A stretch of DNA of 64,000 nt from BCD1 sp942492125 (GTDB taxonomy: Bacteria; Bacteroidota; Bacteroidia; Chitinophagales; Saprospiraceae), in the NCBI GenBank assembly GCA_942492125.1, contig CALODM010000003.1, positions 24,925 through 88,924 on the forward strand, in the 5' to 3' direction. The notes under the pieces are model-generated. The model did no database searches. It saw nothing but the letters and a program-made list of their open reading frames with translations, and was not told where the DNA came from. Shown here piece after piece: positions 17,391 through 24,687 of the stretch (position 1 is its first letter; every line of letters starts with the position of its first letter). The position numbers and the translations under genes were made by a program.

Positions 17391-19313
17391 TTATTGTTTC
17401 GACAATTTCCTAACAATTTTAAGCCCGTTTTTTTCGAGACTCAGGAGATAAGCACCTGACGGAATCCTTTCCAAAGAGATTTCCCTGGTCCAAACACCCG
17501 TGATTCGCTCCATGTTTTGAAATACTATTTTTCCGGATAAGTCCCTCAAGGTCAGCAGATAATCCCCGGGCATCCTGGCTTCCGCTACAATCCGAAAATC
17601 TGCCTCAAATGGGTTTGGGCTTACCTCAAAACTTTCCAATTGAAGATCAGCTAAAATATTCACAACAACATCAACACCCGCGGATAATGCCGTACATCCC
17701 TCCGGGGAGGAAACTTCTACCGTGTAATTGCCACTCGTGGTGGCTTCATAAGATGCTTGTTCCGCTCCGGCGATTGCATTCCCGTTCCATAACCACTGGT
17801 ATCCTGCATAAATATCAGGCACGGATAAGATATTATCTACCACTCCAATAACAGGAGCTACTACTGAACCATTGGTTAACTCAAAGGTCTGTATATCCTC
17901 ACAGGCATTGTTGTCGACAACCGTCACGCTGTAGGTTCCCGCTGCCAGACCTGATATATTTTGCTGAGTCATACCATTCGACCATGTTATGGTATAGGGA
18001 GTCGTTCCATTATTTAAAGACAAACTGATACTTCCGTTTAAATCTCCCTCGCAAGTCTCATTTTGAACTGCCCCTTCAACAGAAAAAGCAGTACATACTC
18101 CCTGTATCTGGTAAATATTCCCCGTACCACGACCAGCAAGATATAGTTCCCCTTCCTGGTCTTCTCCAAAACTGGTAAACTCATTATTGGTGGAGTTGAG
18201 CAATTCTATATTTGTCCAACCTCCATCCTCATCAGGCGTTATAGACCAAATTCTGCCTGAACAATAATCTGTGTAGAGGTAATGTCCGTATAATTCCGGA
18301 AAGGATTGCCCCCGGTAAACAAACCCGCCGGTAATGGAGCAACCATTGGTGAAATTATTATTGTAAACCTGAACAGGCATGATCAACTGGCTCACATCAG
18401 GGCAATCATCAGGATCGTTATTGTAAGGCACCAGGCCTTCGTAACAACGCCAGCCGTAATTCTCCCCTCCGGAACTGCTGCCCGGTTGAAAATTCACTTC
18501 TTCCCATTCATTCTGACCGACATCTGCAATCCACATATCACCGGTTTGCCGATCAAAACTGAACCGCCAGGCGTTGCGAAGTCCCAAAGCCCAGATTTCA
18601 TCAAGGGTGAAATCATCAAAGGCAAAGGGATTGGTATCGGGAATACTGTAAGGATTTCCGTTGTCAATATCAATTCGAAGCATTTTTCCCAGAAAGGTCA
18701 ATCGATTCTGCCCATTACCCTGGGGATCTCCGCCGGAACCTCCATCTCCAAGACTAATGTAGAGGTACCCGTCTGGACCAAACTTTATACATCCGCCATT
18801 ATGGTTGGAATAAGGCTGATCAGCTTCCAAAATAACGAGTTCACTGGACACGTCCGCTAAATTGGGATTACTGCCGTCCACTGAAAACCTGGATACACGG
18901 GTATCTCCGTTATTTTTAGTGTAATACACAAAAAAGTATCCGTTATCACTATAATTCGGATGAAATGCCAAACCGAGTAAACCCTGCTCATTACCACTGG
19001 AACCTACCTGTCCGTCAATATCGAGAAAAGGTACGGGCAATACGTCCTGATTGCCGTCAATAATTTTTATCGCACCGTCCTGTTCAACAACGAACAACCG
19101 GTCATCCCCAGCAGTAGCAATATCTACCGGAGAATCAAAACCATTGGCTATTACATTCAAGGTGATTTCAGGCTGAGCGAAAAGGCCATTAAAAAAGAAA
19201 AGACCCAACAGTGAAAAAAACAGGTATTGGAAGTTGTGATGGCCACAGGAAAAAACATGTTCCCTGGAAACCAGTTTCAGGTTACCACTTAAAGCAAGCA
19301 GACAGAAGTTCAT
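17391..19313 (-). CDS. PQQ-dependent sugar (glucose/sorbosone) dehydrogenase-like protein with SprB repeat and T9SS tail
   Basis: 640 residues. Residues about 50-405 match the GSDH/soluble PQQ glucose dehydrogenase family (PF07995 type): FDSPVDIATAGDDRLFVVEQDG, GNEQGLLGLAFHPNY, HNGGCIKFGPDGYLYISLGDGG, LGKMLRIDID, WALGLRNAWRFSFDRQTGDMWIADVGQNEWEEVN. These propellers oxidise sugars using PQQ and Ca. Then a SprB-type repeat (NNGTTPYTITWSNGMT), an Ig-like module (YQWLWNGNAIAGA), and a type A sorting domain (VSPNPFEADF ... GAYLLSLEKNG). The hydrophobic signal segment (FFSLLGLFFFNGLFA) begins about 30 residues in, so the ATG at 19313 may not be the true start. Substrate and activity are unproven. 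Confidence 0.85.
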   Translation of the reverse strand: MNFCLLALSGNLKLVSREHVFSCGHHNFQYLFFSLLGLFFFNGLFAQPEITLNVIANGFDSPVDIATAGDDRLFVVEQDGAIKIIDGNQDVLPVPFLDIDGQVGSSGNEQGLLGLAFHPNYSDNGYFFVYYTKNNGDTRVSRFSVDGSNPNLADVSSELVILEADQPYSNHNGGCIKFGPDGYLYISLGDGGSGGDPQGNGQNRLTFLGKMLRIDIDNGNPYSIPDTNPFAFDDFTLDEIWALGLRNAWRFSFDRQTGDMWIADVGQNEWEEVNFQPGSSSGGENYGWRCYEGLVPYNNDPDDCPDVSQLIMPVQVYNNNFTNGCSITGGFVYRGQSFPELYGHYLYTDYCSGRIWSITPDEDGGWTNIELLNSTNNEFTSFGEDQEGELYLAGRGTGNIYQIQGVCTAFSVEGAVQNETCEGDLNGSISLSLNNGTTPYTITWSNGMTQQNISGLAAGTYSVTVVDNNACEDIQTFELTNGSVVAPVIGVVDNILSVPDIYAGYQWLWNGNAIAGAEQASYEATTSGNYTVEVSSPEGCTALSAGVDVVVNILADLQLESFEVSPNPFEADFRIVAEARMPGDYLLTLRDLSGKIVFQNMERITGVWTREISLERIPSGAYLLSLEKNGLKIVRKLSKQ

Positions 19314-19400
19314 CTCGTAGTTTTTTTGAAAAATTAAAGGTACTCCAATTTTTCAAAAAGCCCGAAGACACTCTTCTGTTTTTGTAATTTGGGAGACAAG

Positions 19401-19506
19401 AATTGAAGGATTGAAGGATTGAAGGATTGAATGATTGAAGGATTGAATGATTGAATGATTGAATGATTGAATGATTGAATGATTGAATGATTGAATGATT
19501 GAATGA
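19401..19506. repeat. Octanucleotide tandem repeat (AAKGATTG)
   Basis: About 13 units of AAGGATTG or AATGATTG with few interruptions; the copies switch from the G to the T form left to right. The unit is not a multiple of three and encodes nothing convincing. Such arrays can vary in length by slippage. It lies in the 269-bp gap between the PQQ-dehydrogenase start and the DUF547 stop. Confidence 0.92.
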
Positions 19507-19584
19507 GACATCCATGCATTCTCACATTCTCACATTCACACATCCATGCATTCTCGCATTCATGCATTCACACATTCACACATT
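19507..19584. repeat. Degenerate CATTCACA-type repeat with a duplicated 15-mer
   Basis: Continues from the octanucleotide array with words CATTCTCA, CATTCACA and CATTCTCG. The 15-mer ACATCCATGCATTCT occurs twice, about 32 bp apart. The array runs right up to the DUF547 stop codon. Confidence 0.8.
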
Positions 19585-20572
19585 AATCATTCAATGCCCA
19601 GTCGTATTCCAGGTAGGTAACCTTGGCATTGGATTTTATTTCCACTTCGGAATATTTATTCAAATAAGTCACGATATCTCCGAAGTCTGCACTGTACCAC
19701 TCGAAAATTTTGGATATCTGCACTTTTTTTTCTGACAGGATATTGAATTTGGGGTTGTTGATAAATTTTTTCGCCTGGGTTTCGAAGTTGGACTCCAGGT
19801 TATCTGCTGTCCATGCTTTATTGAGCAATGGCGGGCAGGACTGAGCGGCACAATTGACAGCAAAGTGAATCCGTGCATCTTTGAATTGGGGGCGAAGGAT
19901 TTCATTTTCTATTTGGTCCAGGGAATAGGTCTGATCGCCCAATTTGATCCATTTTTTACTCCAGGGTTTGCCTGAATGAATATTGGTGATACTTTTAACC
20001 GGCATATGATCGATGATCAACTTGACGGTAAAAGCATTATAGGCGTTGATCCAATAGGCCATTTGTTCATTTCCGGACCAGGATTTCTGAACCGGGTTAG
20101 CAGCCAGGAGGTCGAGGTAGGCCTGCAATTTTTCCTTTTCTTTGCTAAAGCCTGCATAATCTACTTTCCCGCTGGAAGTAACATATTTTTGAAGCAAGGC
20201 ATTCCAGCTTTCATGTGATAATTTTGCTGCTTCAATTGTGGAAACAGGTGTTATGATTGCGGGTTTATTTGCTACTGCTTCAACAGATTCTACAATCCCT
20301 TTTTCAACCTCAACTTTATTTTCATCCTGACTTTCTGCAATTTCAGTTTGCTGTTCTGGTTCAGGTATATTTTTTTCAGGCTTTATAGCCGACGGAGCTT
20401 CCATGGTAGTTTGTGGCACTTTGGCATCTGCAACAATCTCTTCAGAAGGATCATCCTGATCTATTGCAGCAACAGTTGGTTCAGGAATACTATTTTCCTG
20501 CACAGGTTCCGCATTGGAACATGCGGCAAAAAATATCAAAGACACAAAAAGAACAATATGTTTTTGGAACAT
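19583..20572 (-). CDS. DUF547-domain lipoprotein
   Basis: 329 residues from the ATG at 20572. The open frame extends to a TTG at 20677, but a -7 promoter element at 20636-20629 lies inside that extension, so the ATG is chosen. The N-terminus MFQKHIVLFVSLIFFAAC is a lipoprotein signal with the acceptor Cys18. An acidic, Pro/Glu-rich linker spans about 20-120. The C-terminal about 200 residues are DUF547: YWINAYNAFTVKLIIDHMPVKSI, IENEILRPQFKDARIHFAVNCAAQSCPPL, and FEWYSADFGDIVTYLNKYSE. DUF547 is a conserved domain of unproven, possibly papain-like, function. Likely anchored to a membrane in the periplasm. Its stop codon lies at the edge of a tandem repeat. Confidence 0.85.
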   Translation of the reverse strand: MFQKHIVLFVSLIFFAACSNAEPVQENSIPEPTVAAIDQDDPSEEIVADAKVPQTTMEAPSAIKPEKNIPEPEQQTEIAESQDENKVEVEKGIVESVEAVANKPAIITPVSTIEAAKLSHESWNALLQKYVTSSGKVDYAGFSKEKEKLQAYLDLLAANPVQKSWSGNEQMAYWINAYNAFTVKLIIDHMPVKSITNIHSGKPWSKKWIKLGDQTYSLDQIENEILRPQFKDARIHFAVNCAAQSCPPLLNKAWTADNLESNFETQAKKFINNPKFNILSEKKVQISKIFEWYSADFGDIVTYLNKYSEVEIKSNAKVTYLEYDWALND

Positions 20573-20628
20573 TGTATTGGTTTTGTTGATTTTAAAGTTT
20601 GTTAGAAATATTCGATCCACTACAATAA

Positions 20629-20636
20629 CAAAGGTA
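20629..20636 (-). promoter_or_regulatory. -7 promoter element (TACCTTTG) for the DUF547 gene
   Basis: Minus strand reads TACCTTTG, 57 bp before the ATG at 20572. A CAAA (TTTG on the minus strand) at 20665-20668 is a possible -33 element with a longer than usual spacer. Confidence 0.5.
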
Positions 20637-20830
20637 TTTTGAAAGATATTGTTCAGGGATTTTTCAAAGTTGTTCAATTCCGGACAATTTTAGCGAATCT
20701 TTGCTGGTTATTTGTTCTAAACTATAATCATAAGGGTTGATAATGTCTTCCAAAAGTAATTATGCTTTCTTTAGAATTACAAAACAAAAAAATTATATTA
20801 AATTTACCGAATAAACACTTTAACCCATAA

Positions 20831-22579
20831 ATGCAATCTCCTGTAATATTTCTGGCTTTTTCCAATGACAACGACGACCATCTGGCCATGCTGGATGATG
20901 AGCGCCGTGCCATTAGTGACCACCTGGTGCCTTTGGAAAGTCAGCAATTTATGCAATTGCATACCGAAACTTCCGCCAGGGTAAAAGACCTGAGTAAGTA
21001 CATCACGCTTTTTAAAGACCGCATTGCCATCTTCCATTATGCCGGCCATGCCAACAGCTCAAAAATATTCCTGCAGGAGGGAGGTGCCGATGCTTCCGGC
21101 CTGGCCAACCTCCTGGCAACTCAGGCTAATATTAAACTCGTCTTTCTCAATGGATGCTCCACCAAAGCTCAGGTTCAAAAACTGATAGACCTGGGAATTC
21201 CGGCAGTAATTGCCACAAGTGTGCCTATTGCAGATCCGGCTGCCAGGAATTTTGCCGACACTTTTTACAAGGCCATTGCCAGCGATCACACCATTGAAAA
21301 AGCATTTACCCTGGCTGCCTCTGATTACCAAATGACCACCGGTAACGAACCACAGATTCACCGCGGACTGGATATCGACACCGAAGAGGCAACAGATGTG
21401 ATGCCATGGGGTTTGTTTGTTCATAAAGACAAACAGGAAGTTTTACAATGGAAACTCCCCAGGAAAAGTGCCGCTTCCTTTATTATCCGGGACGCCAAAT
21501 TCAAATACCAGTCAGAGGGCAGTCTTAATAAAAAACTGGTAGAAACCATTGCCAATGCCATATTGCCCTATGCAGAGACCATCCGGGATTTGATAGAAGA
21601 TGCCAAACGGAAACGCCGGGAACCTAAAATGAGGGACCTCCGGGTGGCTGTGATTGATGCCTTCCCTACCCCCGTTGGTACTCATTTGCGTAAATTGCTA
21701 CAGGCCGAAGATGTCAACACAGACAGACTGCAAAAGATTGTCAATGTATATTCTATTGCTGCCCAATTTCTTGCCTATATCCTGCTGGCTCAGTTATGGG
21801 ACGAAAAACACCGGAACCATGACCTCAAAATAAATGAAGAGCACCGGAGTAGTTTGAAATCCTTTCTTTCCCTCACGAAGGAAAATGTAAAAGATTACGA
21901 CTACATCAATCTCATCCGAACTTTGGGGGATATTTTCGAAGCCAACCAGGTGGAACCATTTGTTTCAGAATTTACGGAGCTGCGCAAAGAGTTTTATGCC
22001 GATAGTGATTTCCGAAAAGCATGTGCTTTCCTGGAAGAGTTGAAACAAGTGCTCAAAGGAACTGTTTCCAGCGAAGAAGTTGAAAGCTTTTGTGTGCAGG
22101 CGGAGGATCACCTTTGTGAGGTTTTTAAACACATCGGCTTCTCCACAAAATACACTTTGATGACCGTCAAACGGATTGACCTGATCAAAGAGCGACATAA
22201 AAAACCGGAATTTTTACACAACCTTGTCATACTTGACAAACTCACTGCAGCGTTTGGAGAATTAGACGATGTGCTTTATTCAACTTCCTTCACTGAAAAT
22301 GAGTCGGTCATCCTGTTGTACGATGAAGACGATGTAAAACCGAACTTAAACTTATCTCCCTTTCTGATTGACGAAAATGCCCTGAGTGGTCAGAAAAATT
22401 CGAAATTGTTTTTCTACAATCACCAACGGGATACCGAAGTGTGTTATTTATTGACAGACAATCTCAAAGACACCATTTTAGTTAACCAACAAAAATACAG
22501 CCAGATCAAGAAACTTTTCGACCGGTTTTACAGGGAAGTCGTGGAGGGCGATTCCTCCGTTTCCGAAGTGGTAGAATAA
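20831..22579 (+). CDS. CHAT-domain caspase-like protease
   Basis: 582 residues, no signal peptide, cytoplasmic. Residues about 1-200 are a CHAT (caspase HetF-associated with TPRs) peptidase domain: FHYAGHA with candidate catalytic His73 and VFLNGCST with candidate nucleophile Cys109, followed by GIPAVIATSVPIADPAARNFADTFYKAI, the typical CHAT tail. The rest (about 200-582) is alpha-helical without a recognised domain and may bind the partner NTPase or the substrate. It is the first gene of a co-directional run, 73 bp before the nSTAND NTPase. CHAT and STAND proteins are recurrent partners in bacterial conflict and cell-death systems. The substrate is unknown; activation by the NTPase is inferred. 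Confidence 0.9.
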   Translation: MQSPVIFLAFSNDNDDHLAMLDDERRAISDHLVPLESQQFMQLHTETSARVKDLSKYITLFKDRIAIFHYAGHANSSKIFLQEGGADASGLANLLATQANIKLVFLNGCSTKAQVQKLIDLGIPAVIATSVPIADPAARNFADTFYKAIASDHTIEKAFTLAASDYQMTTGNEPQIHRGLDIDTEEATDVMPWGLFVHKDKQEVLQWKLPRKSAASFIIRDAKFKYQSEGSLNKKLVETIANAILPYAETIRDLIEDAKRKRREPKMRDLRVAVIDAFPTPVGTHLRKLLQAEDVNTDRLQKIVNVYSIAAQFLAYILLAQLWDEKHRNHDLKINEEHRSSLKSFLSLTKENVKDYDYINLIRTLGDIFEANQVEPFVSEFTELRKEFYADSDFRKACAFLEELKQVLKGTVSSEEVESFCVQAEDHLCEVFKHIGFSTKYTLMTVKRIDLIKERHKKPEFLHNLVILDKLTAAFGELDDVLYSTSFTENESVILLYDEDDVKPNLNLSPFLIDENALSGQKNSKLFFYNHQRDTEVCYLLTDNLKDTILVNQQKYSQIKKLFDRFYREVVEGDSSVSEVVE

Positions 22580-22652
22580 GCGCACGACAAAACCGGCACA
22601 GAGTCCAATTAGGAGAAACATACTATAAAAAGCGTTAATAAATATTACTAAC

Positions 22653-24524
22653 ATGCATAAATCATCACCATTCAAATTCCTGGATGCATATGAGAAGGAA
22701 GATCAGGAAATCTTCTTCGGCAGGGAAACGGAGGTTGAGGTTTTATACCAGATGACCTACCAGTCCAATTTACTGTTGGTTTATGGCATGTCAGGAACCG
22801 GCAAGACCAGTATCATCAAGTGTGGCCTGGCCAATAAATTTGACCAGAGTGACTGGTTTGATATTTATATTCGCCGGCAGGAGAACATCAACGATTCGCT
22901 GGTCAGGGAGTTGAATGCCAGGGATAACCTGGATTCTTTTGAGGACGGAGATACCGTTCCTCGAATGGTACATTCCCTTTACCTGGATCATCTCCGGCCC
23001 GTATACCTCATTTTTGACCAGTTTGAAGAACTATTCATCCTGGGCTCGGAGGAAGAGCAAGAACAGTTGATCATCACCATCAAGGCCATCCTCGACACCC
23101 AGGATCTCCCGTGCAAGATCATTATTGTCATGCGGGAAGAATATCTGGCACACATGTCCACTTTCGAAAAAATCGTACCCACACTCTTCGATAAACGACT
23201 ACGCATAGAACCCATGACAAGAGCCCTGGCCAAGGATGTGATCATCAAAACAGCCAGAAACGATAAATTCAATATAGAACTTTGCTACGAAGAAATTGCC
23301 GATGACATCATCGATAAAGTCACGGAAGGTCGTGGTCGGGTACCGCTGACTTATTTGCAGGTTTTTTTGGATAAGATGTATCGGGTTGCTTTCGAAAGGG
23401 ACCCCGAACAAATTGTTTTTGACAATGAACTGGTGGAAGAGATTGGTGAAATTGACGATGTTCTGGAAAGTTTCCTGGATGAACAATTAAAGGTGTTTGC
23501 CAAAGAAGTGGACAGTTGGGATGAAGCCCTTCGTTTCCTCAAGGTTTTTGTATCTGACAAAGGCACCAAAATACCTATCCGTCGATTCAATCTGCCTGAC
23601 CTGCTGCCAAATTTCAGCCTGGCCAGGATCAATATCCATTTGAATTTCTTCGTCAATCGCCGCATACTCAGACCGCTGGAAGATGACCAGTACGAAATGG
23701 CTCACGACAGTCTGGCGTCAAAGATATTCAGATCCCGGACCCGTGGAATACCCATGCCGACAGAATTACCGGCCAACGGGGCTCACGAAACGCCATTCCG
23801 AGGGTTTGAACCCTACACAGAAAGTTTTGCCGATATTTTTTACGGTCGGGATGAAGAACTGGAAGACTTGTTTCACAAAGTGGTGAATGATATCGACATT
23901 CGCACAACACTGGTCATCGGCCCTATGGGGGTAGGAAAAACCTCCCTGATCCGGGCTGGACTATTGCCGAGATTGCGGTTATTATTCAAAGCTCAGTATA
24001 TTCGTTGCAACAGAGCCTTCATCGATAGTTCCGAAGTGCAACAGATCATGTCGACGGAACCACAACAAGGAACCGTACCGCTACTCTTGCAACTGGCTTT
24101 TAAATGGGAGGAAAAATTCCCCAGAGAGGAAGAGCGAAAAATCATCATTCTGGACCAGTTTGAAGAATTTTTCATTTGGGTAAAGCAGCAACAACAACTA
24201 AGCTATTTTTTCCTGCACATCGGACATATGCTGGAAGCCAGACTCAATGTGGATCTGGTGATCATTGTACGGGACGAATTTTTCTCCCAGTTGCAGGATC
24301 TGGAGGCATTTGTACCTGCACTGCTGGAAGAACAGGTTCGGATCAAACACCTGAGTTTTAAAAAGACAAAAGAGGTGGTTAAAAGAATGATATCCGAGGC
24401 GGATATGGAAGTGTCGGATGAAGAAGTCATAGATAGGATTGTTACCAATATCCTGGAGGAAAATGGAAAAGTAAATCTCACATACCTTCAGTTGTATATG
24501 GAACGTTTGTATGTGGAAGGATGA
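22653..24524 (+). CDS. Tandem nSTAND1-type NTPase (N-terminal part of a probably split protein)
   Basis: 623 residues containing two successive nSTAND modules. Module 1: SPFKFLDAYEKEDQEIFFGRE, Walker A GMSGTGKTS at 45-53, Walker B LIFDQFEEL at 119-127, then TYLQVFLDKMYR and a winged-helix-like region to about 360. Module 2: TPFRGFEPYTESFADIFYGRD, Walker A GPMGVGKTS at 423-431, Walker B IILDQFEEF at 498-506. It stops at TYLQLYMERLYVEG, exactly where module 1 goes on into its winged-helix region. The missing part is found in the next gene. STAND NTPases act as oligomerising switches in signalling and defence. The predicted partner is the upstream CHAT protease. Confidence 0.88.
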   Translation: MHKSSPFKFLDAYEKEDQEIFFGRETEVEVLYQMTYQSNLLLVYGMSGTGKTSIIKCGLANKFDQSDWFDIYIRRQENINDSLVRELNARDNLDSFEDGDTVPRMVHSLYLDHLRPVYLIFDQFEELFILGSEEEQEQLIITIKAILDTQDLPCKIIIVMREEYLAHMSTFEKIVPTLFDKRLRIEPMTRALAKDVIIKTARNDKFNIELCYEEIADDIIDKVTEGRGRVPLTYLQVFLDKMYRVAFERDPEQIVFDNELVEEIGEIDDVLESFLDEQLKVFAKEVDSWDEALRFLKVFVSDKGTKIPIRRFNLPDLLPNFSLARINIHLNFFVNRRILRPLEDDQYEMAHDSLASKIFRSRTRGIPMPTELPANGAHETPFRGFEPYTESFADIFYGRDEELEDLFHKVVNDIDIRTTLVIGPMGVGKTSLIRAGLLPRLRLLFKAQYIRCNRAFIDSSEVQQIMSTEPQQGTVPLLLQLAFKWEEKFPREEERKIIILDQFEEFFIWVKQQQQLSYFFLHIGHMLEARLNVDLVIIVRDEFFSQLQDLEAFVPALLEEQVRIKHLSFKKTKEVVKRMISEADMEVSDEEVIDRIVTNILEENGKVNLTYLQLYMERLYVEG

Positions 24525-24687
24525 TAGTGACGGGGGAGCCCCAAAAAGTCGCATAGCGACGTCCTACAGGTAACAAGGTGCGAAGTGCCTCGGCCGATGA
24601 AAATATAAAGCAAGTGCCGCAGGTACGACATATACTGCATAAGCCATAAAAGATAGACTTTTAAGTTGTGTAACAAAAACAACCGGT
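24525..24687. repeat. Palindrome-rich insertion splitting the nSTAND-WD40 gene
   Basis: The gap carries three short palindromic words: GTCGCATAGCGAC, AGGTGCGAAGTGCCT and GTGCCGCAGGTAC, plus GGGGGAGCCCC at the left end. This resembles the dispersed non-coding repeats seen between genes of many Bacteroidota (recognised by style, not searched). Stops occur in all forward frames. It interrupts sequence that, by comparison with the first nSTAND module, should be continuous coding DNA. The right boundary lies near 24665, because codons from there (SCVTKTTGLKKID) fit the expected protein. Confidence 0.65.

Noticed and set aside
19282..19567. Minus-strand frames with FNHSIIQS repeats
   Set aside because: Translation of the octanucleotide tandem repeat; the unit is not a multiple of three and there is no gene-like context.
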